Source: PUMD01 sp964599275 (GTDB lineage: Bacteria; Bacillota; Sulfobacillia; SLMV01). From it: 30,740 bases of DNA. A program made the position numbers and the translations under genes. Shown in pieces: positions 23,865 through 30,571 of this stretch. Positions within the stretch are counted from its first letter, which is position 1. The number at the start of each line of letters is the position of its first letter. The DNA lies in contig CAZRFK010000014.1 of the NCBI GenBank assembly GCA_964599275.1, forward strand, positions 1 through 30,740. The letters are read 5' to 3'. A model generated the notes under the pieces. It searched no databases, was not told the DNA's origin, and worked only from the letters and a program-made list of their open reading frames with translations.

Positions 23865-24806
23865 GTGAACACAAAGTGCAGAAAAGTAGCGATTGGCACA
23901 AATATCCTGAAAGTCCTGTGTGCATTGCTGCTTGTGTCTGTTTCTCTGAGCGGATGCTGGTGGCTTTGGAGGGATGACACCGCCGAAGAACCGGAAATAT
24001 CACTTTATCGGATTGAAGACCAGGAAACGGTGAACCTCGAATTTGAAGAGTACATTGCTGGGGTGGTTGCTGCCGAGATGGAGCCAGATTGGCCCAGTGA
24101 AGCACTGGGGGCGCAGGCTATACTAGCACGGACGTACGCCTGGCGAAAAATTCAGGACGGTGGCGAGCACGATAGATATGGAGCAGATGCATCCGATGAT
24201 GTGACAAGCTTTCAGGCTTACAATGCAGAAAGAATTAACGAGAATGTGCGGCAGGCAGTTAGTGATACCAGGGGGATAGTGGTCAAATACAATGACTCCC
24301 TGGCATTAACCTGGTTTCACGCCTCCTCAGGCGGACAGACGGCTGATCCACAGGAAGGTTTGGAGTATGATGATGAGCCAGTTCCTTACATTCACAGTGT
24401 TGAGGAGGTGGAGGGTGCGGATTTACGTGAATGGTCGGCTGAATTTGATGAAGATCAAGTAACCGCCGCCCTTGATGACATGGGATACTCTGTGGAGAAT
24501 GTCAACTCAATTGAGGTTGCCGAACGTGGTGACAGCGATCGTGTGACCAGGCTAACTATAAATGATATAGAGATCTCAGCACCTTCATTCCGTGTAGCGT
24601 TGGACCCAGAAGATATGCAGTCCACACTGCTGGAAGAAATTGATGTTGAGGACAATGGCAAAGTGATATTCTCTGGCAAAGGCTATGGCCATGGGGTAGG
24701 AATGTCACAAGAGGGAGCGAAAGCAATGGCCGAGCAGGGCAGCTATCCTGAGGAGATCATAAATTATTACTATCAGGATATTACCTTGGACGTATTATGG
24801 GAATGA
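23865..24806 (+). CDS. SpoIID/LytB domain lipoprotein (putative lytic transglycosylase)
   Basis: A 313-residue protein with a lipoprotein signal (LCALLLVSVSLSGC, cysteine near residue 30) followed by a SpoIID domain. Family residues are present: the catalytic-type Glu71 in GVVAAEMEPDWPSEAL, AQAILARTYAW, His152 in WFHASSGGQT, and GKGYGHGVGMSQEGA (His276). SpoIID is a peptidoglycan lytic transglycosylase that acts with SpoIIP in forespore engulfment. This copy may be a vegetative or spore-stage paralogue. GTG 23865 is favoured by AGGGGTGAT just upstream. The mature protein is very acidic. It lies between rqcP and yabP, a position not used in Bacillus. Confidence 0.9.
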   Translation: MNTKCRKVAIGTNILKVLCALLLVSVSLSGCWWLWRDDTAEEPEISLYRIEDQETVNLEFEEYIAGVVAAEMEPDWPSEALGAQAILARTYAWRKIQDGGEHDRYGADASDDVTSFQAYNAERINENVRQAVSDTRGIVVKYNDSLALTWFHASSGGQTADPQEGLEYDDEPVPYIHSVEEVEGADLREWSAEFDEDQVTAALDDMGYSVENVNSIEVAERGDSDRVTRLTINDIEISAPSFRVALDPEDMQSTLLEEIDVEDNGKVIFSGKGYGHGVGMSQEGAKAMAEQGSYPEEIINYYYQDITLDVLWE

Positions 24807-24810
24807 CATT

Positions 24811-24841
24811 TTGACATAATTGAAGGCTAAAGTCATAGCAT
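24811..24841 (+). promoter_or_regulatory. Candidate yabP promoter
   Basis: TTGACA (24811-24816) is a perfect -35, but at 17 bases the -10 would be the poor CATAGC. The same bases read as a sigma-E-like pair: ACATAATT (24814-24821) and CATAGCAT (24834-24841, six of eight to CATACANT) with a short 12-base spacer. yabP is under sigma-E in Bacillus, so the second reading is attractive but not proven. Confidence 0.3.
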
Positions 24842-24877
24842 GTACTAAGCAAAGTTTCCGGGAGGAGGGCCTAGCAA

Positions 24878-25198
24878 GTGACCCAAAAAGACGAGATTGT
24901 TGATCTCACCGGGGAGAGCAAATCTGAGCCTCCGCACGAGGTGTCTATTGTTGATAGAGAACAAATTAAAATTACAGGTGTTAAGCAAGTAGATACATTC
25001 GATGAAAGAGAAATAGTTCTGCAGACTGAAATGGGAACAATGACCCTCAGGGGAGAAGACTTGCATATTGAACACCTGGATTTAGAAGAAGGAAAAGTTG
25101 AATGTACAGGAATAATTGTCGGGATGCAGTACTTACCTGGAACGTCTGGCAGAGGATCTTTGCGCTCCAGAGGGATCTGGGAGAAAATATTTCATTGA
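24878..25198 (+). CDS. yabP: Sporulation protein YabP
   Basis: A 106-residue YabP family protein, in the same family as YqfC. The core HEVSIVDREQIKITGVKQVDTFDEREIVLQTEMGTM...LRGEDLHIEHLDLEEGKVECTG matches the family's single conserved domain, which is a short beta-rich fold. In B. subtilis it is made in the mother cell under sigma-E and is needed for sporulation, but its molecular role is unknown. The N-terminal 20 residues are acidic and variable. Start GTG 24878 follows GGAGGAGGG by eight bases. It precedes yabQ as in Bacillus. Confidence 0.92.
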   Translation: MTQKDEIVDLTGESKSEPPHEVSIVDREQIKITGVKQVDTFDEREIVLQTEMGTMTLRGEDLHIEHLDLEEGKVECTGIIVGMQYLPGTSGRGSLRSRGIWEKIFH

Positions 25199-25269
25199 AG
25201 TGAAGGTTTAACGGTATAGCCCTCATTGTCATATGATATTTTGCGCGTGTCATGACAGGGGGTGATACC

Positions 25270-25719
25270 GTGGCTTTATATTCTGAATTAGTATCCATGG
25301 GGACTTTAATTGCTGCCGGAGCAGTGTGTGGTTTGATTTACGATGTTATACGAGCATTCAACGAACCATTATCTTTGCGGGGGATCTGTGCATTCCTACG
25401 TGATTTGCTTTTTTGGGCTATCTGTACCTCATTCATTTACTCAGGATTATTCTTGACAACACAAGGTAAGCCGCGTGCAGCGCTTTTAATTGCTGGTGCA
25501 GTTGGTGCTGGTTTTTATTTTTGCATTCTGAGTCCAATTCTTCTCCCGCCTATGGCCAGGGCAGCAAGTATAATATGTTCTGCGGCGGCTGAATTAGGTA
25601 AATACGTAGTTTCCGTTGTTACTCTACCTCAGAAGGGTTTTCAGTTGGCGAGAAAAACATTTACTGGTAGTATCGGCGTGTTCAGCTGGTTGAGATCTGG
25701 TAGTAAAGTATCTGAGTGA
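25270..25719 (+). CDS. yabQ: Spore cortex biosynthesis protein YabQ
   Basis: A 149-residue membrane protein of the YabQ family. It has about four hydrophobic segments: LVSMGTLIAAGAVCGLIYDVIRAF, LRDLLFWAICTSFIYSGLFL, AALLIAGAVGAGFYFCILSPILL and a weaker one after. In B. subtilis, YabQ sits in the outer forespore membrane and is needed for cortex formation. GTG 25270 is chosen because AGGGGGTGAT lies directly before it. The ATG six codons earlier has no SD. It ends 29 bases from a convergent gene. No terminator is visible directly after it; the next on this strand is near 26324. Confidence 0.88.
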   Translation: MALYSELVSMGTLIAAGAVCGLIYDVIRAFNEPLSLRGICAFLRDLLFWAICTSFIYSGLFLTTQGKPRAALLIAGAVGAGFYFCILSPILLPPMARAASIICSAAAELGKYVVSVVTLPQKGFQLARKTFTGSIGVFSWLRSGSKVSE

Positions 25720-25748
25720 TCTTCACCAAAACTTGTATAACCAGGTTG

Positions 25749-26195
25749 TCAACCCAAAAGTGGTATCAAAGAAAGGATTCCTTCGGCTATAGCCAGAGTC
25801 ACACAAGCAGTGAGTACTATGCCCAGGGCAAGTGACATGGATGCCCGGACAAACTGCATTTTCAACAAAGCGGCTGTCAGCATTCCCATCCACGGGCCTG
25901 TTCCTGGAAGAGGTAGGGCCACCATCAAAAAAACCCCCAGATAGGCATATTTATCAATGAAATGGTGATGTCTGCAGGTAATGCGGCTGAGCCATGCATG
26001 TAAGCGAGAGGTCTCAAATCTATCCCACTGCAGCAAACCTTTCAGAAGACCGAAAGAAGGAATGACAGTGCCCAGACCACAAAGAATGCTCAGGAACAAG
26101 GCCCAAAAGGGGGTGAATCCATAAAATAGTGCCACAGCAATACCAATTCGGACATCCCAAACTGAAGTCAATATAACTTCTAAAAGATGCTCCAC
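25749..26195 (-). CDS. Small multidrug export family membrane protein (COG2426)
   Basis: A 148-residue membrane protein with about four hydrophobic segments. The signature VALPLPGTGPWMGML (near 92-106) and the opening LTSVWDVRIGIAVALFYGF...WALFLSILCG fit the family annotated as small multi-drug export protein. Transport activity is not well established for this family and the name should be read loosely. The start is GTG with AAGGAG about ten bases upstream on the reverse strand. It runs against yabQ and, with the next gene, forms a two-gene reverse-strand insertion in an otherwise conserved forward order. Confidence 0.82.
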   Translation of the reverse strand: MEHLLEVILTSVWDVRIGIAVALFYGFTPFWALFLSILCGLGTVIPSFGLLKGLLQWDRFETSRLHAWLSRITCRHHHFIDKYAYLGVFLMVALPLPGTGPWMGMLTAALLKMQFVRASMSLALGIVLTACVTLAIAEGILSLIPLLG

Positions 26196-26323
26196 GCTGA
26201 TATTGCTCCTTACTATTTGTGTGCTTTAGTAATCTATGTCATTACAGAACATTTGCCACCGTCTACTTTATTACACGGGACGCAAAAGTCAATCAGAGGG
26301 TAAAGGACTGTCCGCAATAGTTT

Positions 26324-26367
26324 TCAGACGACCGCCTTGAGAATCCGTACGGTCGTCTGATATTTTT
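26324..26367 (+). terminator. Hairpin with forward-strand T-run
   Basis: TCAGACGACCG (26324-26334) pairs perfectly with CGGTCGTCTGA (26350-26360). On the forward strand TATTTTTAG follows. On the reverse strand an A-rich sequence follows, so it would stop rightward transcription, not the leftward gene whose 3' end lies 12 bases away. The 15-base loop is long for a terminator. Confidence 0.6.
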
Positions 26368-26371
26368 AGAA

Positions 26372-26947
26372 TCAATCAATTCCTGCTGCATACTCAATAA
26401 GGGCAGCAGCTTCTCGAAGCAGCTCGTTCAGCTCCTCAGCCTGTTTTTGTGACAGGCTCTGCACTCCAAAATAGACGCTGGCTTCAGGTTCACGAACTAT
26501 AGAAGACATTTTTTCACCCAAATTGTATATTTCATCTGAAACCTTATCTCTTCGTTCGTCAAAATCCGCGGGCCGACGCTCTTCTAATCTTTCGCTGCTT
26601 TCCTGCAGAGAAGTCCAGATTCCATAGAAACCGTTACCTAATTCTGCTCGCACATTGTAAGAACCACTTATTGCATAAAGTTTTTCACTGTGGTGACCGA
26701 TGAACATCTCCAGATAGCGAAATTCCATTCGTATCTCCTGCAGAGAACTGGCTAATTCATCATGGTCTGAGTGAATTTCATATCTGGAACCCAAGGTCAT
26801 GAGTTTACGGGAAAGATAGGTAGTCCACTCCAAAACCTGCTCACTGTGATATTCAGCCAGCATCATGCGAGGACGTACGTAACCAAGAACTAATCCTATG
26901 AGTACAATAATTCCGATAAAAATCCATAAAAGACGTTTATTTTCCAA
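26372..26947 (-). CDS. Membrane-anchored coiled-coil protein of unknown function
   Basis: I do not recognise this 191-residue protein. It has one N-terminal membrane segment (RLLWIFIGIIVLIGLVLGYV, about 5-24) and then a largely helical, charged domain with likely coiled-coil stretches (LASSLQEIRMEFRYLEMFI, SLQESSERLEERR, SQKQAEELNELLREAAAL). With the short basic N-terminus this suggests a type II or signal-anchored protein facing outward. The start is TTG, with GGGGAGGGAGA upstream on the reverse strand. It faces the same way as the COG2426 gene, 176 bases away, but a hairpin lies between them. Nothing indicates a function. Confidence 0.75.
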   Translation of the reverse strand: MENKRLLWIFIGIIVLIGLVLGYVRPRMMLAEYHSEQVLEWTTYLSRKLMTLGSRYEIHSDHDELASSLQEIRMEFRYLEMFIGHHSEKLYAISGSYNVRAELGNGFYGIWTSLQESSERLEERRPADFDERRDKVSDEIYNLGEKMSSIVREPEASVYFGVQSLSQKQAEELNELLREAAALIEYAAGID

Positions 26948-27382
26948 TAGTCTCCCTCCCCCTCTTATTATATTTTGCTACCGTACCTGTGAAAAGATTC
27001 TTTCTAAAAATCACCCCATTCATAATTCACCTGTACGAAACCTATTCCTCGTAGTTTGTTGCGCTCCTTCACAATTCATTGACGTACACCTGAAAGAACC
27101 ACGTACAATCTGAGCAGATTCCTTCTTTCTTCGGGTTATCCAGCAGTCCTTGTCTCAAGATGGGTTATTTTATCTATGTCTTACCCTAAGTTTTACAGCT
27201 GACTTATGTGCTGGCAGTTAAGCACAAGCAGCGCAGATTGATTTAATATCTATTTCAAGCTGGGGAGGAGATCGATATACCTCCCTCGAAATAAAAAAAT
27301 GAACCATGAAATGTAGTTAAATTGTCCACAGATTGTACATAACCTGTGGATAACTTCTTGGCACTGGCGGGTGGGGAATGTA
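26948..27382. other. 435-base divergent intergenic region with DnaA-box-like sites
   Basis: The stretch separates the reverse-strand membrane-protein gene from the forward HTH gene. It holds a perfect DnaA box on the reverse strand (TGTGGATAA, 27345-27353), a one-mismatch box on the forward strand (TTGTCCACA, 27322-27330), an inverted repeat GGGAGG/CCTCCC (27263-27285) and GTGCT/AGCAC (27208-27225). I see no consensus promoter for either direction and no convincing small gene. Confidence 0.5.
27322..27353. promoter_or_regulatory. Pair of opposed DnaA-box-like sites
   Basis: TTGTCCACA (27322-27330, one mismatch to TTATCCACA) faces TGTGGATAA (27345-27353, the exact complement of TTATCCACA), with 14 bases between. 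The pair ends 29 bases before the HTH-protein start codon, so bound DnaA could control that gene. Confidence 0.5.
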
Positions 27383-27610
27383 ATGCAGATTGAGATTCGT
27401 GGCATGGAAAACCTGAGTTTTAGAGAGAGGCAGGTAGTGGCTCTCAAGGAAACTGGTCATTCCAATGGAGAGGTTGCTGACCGACTGGGGGTCAGTGCCA
27501 GCACCGTATCTACGCTGTTCAGTCGTGCTCGTAACAAGGGATATCAGGTCGTCCTGGTGGTTGAAGGAGATCCTCTGGATTTATTTGGTGAAGATCCTGA
27601 ATCCGGGTAA
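27383..27610 (+). CDS. Small sigma-70 region 4-like HTH protein
   Basis: A 75-residue protein that is almost entirely a helix-turn-helix: ENLSFRERQVVALKETGHSNGEVADRLGVSASTVSTLFSRARNKG. This matches sigma-70 region 4 or LuxR-type DNA-binding domains. There is no region 2 and no receiver domain, so it is not a full sigma factor or response regulator. It may bind DNA alone or act as a partner. The C-terminal part (VVLVVEGDPLDLFGEDPESG) is acidic. ATG 27383 follows GGTGGGG by seven bases. Only 20 bases separate it from divIC, suggesting cotranscription. Confidence 0.8.
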   Translation: MQIEIRGMENLSFRERQVVALKETGHSNGEVADRLGVSASTVSTLFSRARNKGYQVVLVVEGDPLDLFGEDPESG

Positions 27611-27630
27611 CTAGTTGGGGAGGGTAGGTA

Positions 27631-27981
27631 ATGAGCCACAACAAGAGACATCCGGTAGCAGATGAAAATAGGACTACAATAAAATCATCTCGACAGAGAA
27701 CAAGTAGCTCACGGCCCAATTTGTGGATATTTGTGGCTGGAGTTCTGTCCGTCTTGTTGTTTACATATTTGACGTACGGAATTATAAGCAGCTATATGGA
27801 AGTTCTCTATCTAAACAGGCAAATAGCTGAGGTTCACTCAGAAATTGAGCAGGAAGAAGAGATACAGGAGAAGTTACGAAGTGAGATGGATCTTCTGCAA
27901 GATCCCGATTATATTGAAATTCGGGCCCGGGAGCAATTGGGGCTTATACGTCCTGGAGATGTTCCACTTAAATGGAGGTAA
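27631..27981 (+). CDS. divIC: Septum formation initiator DivIC/FtsB family
   Basis: A 116-residue divisome protein. It has a cytoplasmic basic N-terminus, one membrane segment (LWIFVAGVLSVLLFTYLTYG, about 31-50), a coiled coil (about 58-90, MEVLYLNRQIAEVHSEIEQEEEI) and the family's closing motif DPDYIEIRAREQLGLIRPGD at 91-110. DivIC forms a complex with FtsL and DivIB at the septum and is needed for division and for the sporulation septum. GGGGAGGGTAGG precedes the ATG. The position before yabR is the same as in Bacillus. Confidence 0.93.
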   Translation: MSHNKRHPVADENRTTIKSSRQRTSSSRPNLWIFVAGVLSVLLFTYLTYGIISSYMEVLYLNRQIAEVHSEIEQEEEIQEKLRSEMDLLQDPDYIEIRAREQLGLIRPGDVPLKWR

Positions 27982-28058
27982 GGACAGGGGGCAATAGGAT
28001 TAGCCGAAAGTTTTTTGCGGTTATGATGCAATTTCATAATAATCCTGTGGAAAATGTG

Positions 28059-28087
28059 TTGACTTAAAAAAAATAAACGAGATAAAG
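28059..28087 (+). promoter_or_regulatory. Candidate sigma-A promoter before the small frame
   Basis: TTGACT (28059-28064) and, 16-17 bases on, GATAAA/ATAAAG (28081-28087). The spacer is A-rich. A DnaA-box-like site ends four bases before the -35. Transcripts would begin near 28094, 25 bases before the AAGGAG that precedes the small frame at 28131. Confidence 0.4.
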
Positions 28088-28130
28088 TAAAACTGAGCTA
28101 TTAAAAAGATTTGAAGCGGAAGGAGAGTAT

Positions 28131-28319
28131 TTGCGTCGGGCTAAATTGAACAAATTCTTCGAGATTCGTTTTGGGAGCCGTTATATAGGATTCAAGATGT
28201 TATTTTGTGCATCAATTCGCACATTGGGTTTGATGTGCTTTTCATCTTTGTTGACACTTTGGATGTACAACCGTATAATATTGTTGCTATTTAATGTGGG
28301 TGTATCCCAACCATCATAA
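28131..28319 (+). CDS. Possible 62-residue membrane peptide
   Basis: A TTG-initiated frame preceded by a good SD (GGAAGGAGAG, about seven bases away) and by a candidate promoter. The peptide has a basic N-terminus (RRAKLNKFFEIRFGSRY) and a hydrophobic C-terminal half (MLFCASIRTLGLMCFSSLLTLW, IILLLF), which would fit a one- or two-pass membrane peptide. Against it, a perfect sigma-A promoter for yabR lies inside the frame, and no family is recognised. It may be chance. Confidence 0.25.
   Translation: MRRAKLNKFFEIRFGSRYIGFKMLFCASIRTLGLMCFSSLLTLWMYNRIILLLFNVGVSQPS
28251..28279 (+). promoter_or_regulatory. Perfect-consensus sigma-A promoter for yabR
   Basis: TTGACA (28251-28256), exactly 17 bases, then TATAAT (28274-28279). 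Both hexamers and the spacing are ideal. Transcription would start near 28286, about 58 bases before the yabR ATG, and could continue into tRNA-Leu. Confidence 0.88.
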
Positions 28320-28343
28320 TGTTACAGGAGGAATTTTTGTAGT

Positions 28344-28742
28344 ATGAGCACGTCTGTTGAAGTGGGTAATGTGGTCGAGGGTGTCGTAACCGGAATAACC
28401 AATTTTGGTGCTTTTGTTGAGCTGCCGAACGGAAATACTGGCCTTGTGCATATTTCAGAAATAGCTGATGCTTATGTTCATGAAGTCAGTGACTACGTGC
28501 AGCACAATGATCGCATTAAGGTCAAAGTGCTTTCCATAAGTGAGAACGGTGAAAAAATCGGTCTGTCTTTAAGGCAGGCTAATCCCGGTCCTCCAGAATT
28601 CATAACGCCTGATAGCCAGAACAGTGGTAGTGAACCTGTAGAAGATAAGATCAAGCGCTTTATGAAAGAAAGCGAAGAAAAGCTTAATGAGATGCGCCGA
28701 AACCGTAATAACCGTCGGGGAGGTACTGAACCTCGGGGTTAA
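28344..28742 (+). CDS. yabR: S1 RNA-binding domain protein (YabR / general stress protein 13-like)
   Basis: A 132-residue protein. Residues about 5-75 are one S1 domain (VGNVVEGVVTGITNFGAFVEL, GLVHISEIADAYVHEVSDYV, KVLSISENGEKIGLSLRQA), an OB-fold that binds RNA. The tail is charged and ends in an Arg/Asn-rich stretch (MRRNRNNRRGG) that may add non-specific RNA contact. Proteins of this kind bind ribosomes or mRNA, but the exact target in YabR is not known. AGGAGG precedes the ATG by 12 bases. It has its own ideal promoter and runs 38 bases before tRNA-Leu. The placement after divIC is as in Bacillus. Confidence 0.93.
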   Translation: MSTSVEVGNVVEGVVTGITNFGAFVELPNGNTGLVHISEIADAYVHEVSDYVQHNDRIKVKVLSISENGEKIGLSLRQANPGPPEFITPDSQNSGSEPVEDKIKRFMKESEEKLNEMRRNRNNRRGGTEPRG

Positions 28743-28780
28743 TGGGTTAGGATGTCAATCAAGGAAGATTTAGCCAAGGT

Positions 28781-28866
28781 GCCGGGATGTCGGAACTGGC
28801 AGACGAAGCGGACTTAAAATCCGCTGGGCAATTGTGCCCGTGAGGGTTCGAGTCCCTCTCCCGGCA
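28781..28866 (+). tRNA. tRNA-Leu (anticodon UAA)
   Basis: The acceptor arms GCCGGGA (28781-28787) and TCCCGGC (28859-28865) pair fully, with discriminator A at 28866. The anticodon stem GCGGA/TCCGC encloses CTTAAAA, giving UAA for UUA codons. The long variable arm (GGGCAATTGTGCCC region) is the class II feature of leucine tRNAs. The T arm has GGTTCGAGTCC. The CCA end is not encoded. It follows yabR by 38 bases and may be processed from its transcript. Confidence 0.97.
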
Positions 28867-29116
28867 CATGATTCTTGGACGGGTTTCTTTTCATATGAAT
28901 GTTCCTTCCTCCTTTATTCTGGTTTTTTCACATCACATAAGGGTTGCAGCAAGCTCGAAGCTGAACAGCAAATATATCCTTTTATCATGTTTTTATGTTA
29001 TAGGGTTCACAATGTTTGGGGTTTGCGTTACGCTGAATCGGCGGGAGCACAAAGTTTTATTTCGGGAAACATAAATAATTAGGTATACAGGATTGACATC
29101 AGAGGGGGTTTTCCTC

Positions 29117-30277
29117 ATGGCCGGCTACATAATTCAAATTAATAGTAATGATTCGCTCCGGCTTTATGTTGAAAATGGCGTTTATGCTGTAAAGGTAGAA
29201 AGGCCAAGCGGCATCCAGTGGTCCAAAGACGTTGAAAATTTATATGCACACTTTCTGGCAATGCAGGCAGGTGACAATATCTATTTTGTCTCTGACAACA
29301 CCATTTTTGGTATTGGAGAGCTGATCGAAGTATCTGGAGCCTGCAAATTCCTCAATTTCCCGGGGGCTGCTCGCCCGGAAGTCTTCTCATACGAAGCCAA
29401 AAAACCAGAGCTCCTGTGGGATAAAGGAGAACATAGTATTGACCTTCGATGGTTGTTTTTATTCAGACCATCTCCCCATTTTTTTGTTCAAGGAGTAGAG
29501 CTGGCCGAGATATTGGCCTTCAATTGCTCGAAATTTCCTGGCCTGCGGGGATTGGGCGACCAAACCGTCATGAAGCTTGATCACAGACGAAATCAGATTA
29601 TAAAGGATGCACTACTGAGGAAAAATGAAGATGTTCTCCGCAAACCAGACTGCAACGGGTTTTTTCCAGCTCGTTTTAGAGAATTTCATAAAGTACTTGC
29701 CCAGCATTTTGAGGGGAATCATGATTACCATCTCGACCCTGCAGAGATATTGTCTGCTTGCGCTAAGCAGGATGCATTAAACCACGAAACTGCACTCACA
29801 ATGGCCTTAGGGTATCAAATCACACAGGGTGATTTGTCTACAGTTGACCTATTTGGCGAGTGGGACAGTATTTCCCATCAGAGATATAATAGGTTTAAAT
29901 TATCTAGTCACCGGGAGGATGGATTTATGGTGGGGTATCGATTCCTTCCTGGTTTCAGGCCGACTATATCGAAGTATCTGCTTGTAAAGGGAGTAACGGG
30001 CAGAGCTGAACGGGCTAGCATTGATGGTGTCATGGGATTAGTAGATTCTTTCAATGATTGTTATGTTCGAGGGGATTATTCATTGTTAGAAGCCGTATTG
30101 GTTGCCAGGGGATTTTCTCGAGACGTGATAGCTTTTGCAGATGCCAGGGTAAAGAGGAATTATACAGTAGGAGGCCTGAAAAGTAGATCCTGGTCAGGGT
30201 TGAGACTGATTTCTTATTCTTTCAACCAAGAGGACAATCGGGTTGATTTTAGTTTGGCACATGATTTCGATGACTGA
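29117..30277 (+). CDS. Unrecognised protein between two tRNAs, possible PUA/EVE-like N-terminus
   Basis: I cannot assign this 386-residue protein to a family. Residues about 1-150 alternate short strands and helices. They contain AMQAGDNIYFVSDNTIFGIGELIEV and later RWLFLFRPSPHFFVQGVELAEIL...LRGLGDQTVMKLD. This layout recalls PUA-like/EVE-type domains that read modified bases and often occur in restriction systems. Residues about 160-386 are mixed helical with no catalytic motif I can name (no Walker, HNH or PD-ExK). There is no signal peptide or membrane segment. ATG 29117 follows GAGGGGG by nine bases. The frame opens at TTG 29093 without an SD. It lies alone between tRNA-Leu and tRNA-Met, a usual site for acquired genes. 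Confidence 0.7.
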   Translation: MAGYIIQINSNDSLRLYVENGVYAVKVERPSGIQWSKDVENLYAHFLAMQAGDNIYFVSDNTIFGIGELIEVSGACKFLNFPGAARPEVFSYEAKKPELLWDKGEHSIDLRWLFLFRPSPHFFVQGVELAEILAFNCSKFPGLRGLGDQTVMKLDHRRNQIIKDALLRKNEDVLRKPDCNGFFPARFREFHKVLAQHFEGNHDYHLDPAEILSACAKQDALNHETALTMALGYQITQGDLSTVDLFGEWDSISHQRYNRFKLSSHREDGFMVGYRFLPGFRPTISKYLLVKGVTGRAERASIDGVMGLVDSFNDCYVRGDYSLLEAVLVARGFSRDVIAFADARVKRNYTVGGLKSRSWSGLRLISYSFNQEDNRVDFSLAHDFDD

Positions 30278-30368
30278 CCTTTCATGATGCTAAGATTGAA
30301 AGAAAATTGGTCTGTCGGTAAAATATTTACGTATTATATTTCAAGTACCGTTTAGTGCTCGAGTGATG

Positions 30369-30398
30369 TTGAAATCCGTACTTGATACTGGTTATAAT
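30369..30398 (+). promoter_or_regulatory. tRNA-Met promoter
   Basis: TTGAAA (30369-30374), 18 bases, then perfect TATAAT (30393-30398). Transcription would start near 30405, about 30 bases before the tRNA. A perfect DnaA box (30424-30432) lies inside the short leader. Confidence 0.65.
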
Positions 30399-30423
30399 GA
30401 ATTGTTGGTTGTTGAGACGACGA

Positions 30424-30432
30424 TGTGGATAA
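30424..30432 (-). promoter_or_regulatory. Perfect DnaA box beside tRNA-Met
   Basis: TGTGGATAA is the exact complement of TTATCCACA. It ends three bases before the tRNA-Met 5' end and sits between the promoter and the tRNA. Confidence 0.45.
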
Positions 30433-30435
30433 GGT

Positions 30436-30512
30436 GGCGGTGTAGCTCAGTGGCCTAGAGCACACGGTTCATACCCGTGGAGTCGCTGGTTCAAATCCAG
30501 CCACCGCTACCA
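30436..30512 (+). tRNA. tRNA-Met (anticodon CAU, elongator type)
   Basis: The acceptor GGCGGTG pairs with CACCGCT (first pair G-U). The D arm is GCTC/GAGC. The anticodon stem CACGG/CCGTG encloses TTCATAC (anticodon CAT). The T arm is GCTGG TTCAAAT CCAGC. Discriminator A is followed by an encoded CCA (30510-30512). The paired first position and overall likeness to Bacillus elongator tRNA-Met argue against an initiator. A lysidine-type tRNA-Ile2 also has CAU and cannot be wholly excluded. The position near yabR matches a Bacillus tRNA-Met. A T-run follows at 30515-30520. Confidence 0.95.
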
Positions 30513-30571
30513 AATTTTTTGCCTCATTAATGACATTTTTTAACATTAGGGTCTCTTGTGGGGACATAAAG

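Larger units (their letters stand above)
27982..28343 (+). other. 362-base gap between divIC and yabR
   Basis: It contains a DnaA-box-like TGTGGAAAA (28046-28054), a candidate promoter (28059-28087), a doubtful 62-codon frame (28131-28319) and a perfect-consensus promoter (28251-28279). In Bacillus this gap is much shorter. An inverted repeat TTATGA/TCATAA lies at 28021-28039. Confidence 0.5.

Noticed and set aside
27263..27285. Intrinsic terminator in the 26948-27382 gap
   Set aside because: GGGAGG/CCTCCC forms a short stem, but neither strand has a T-run after it in the right direction.
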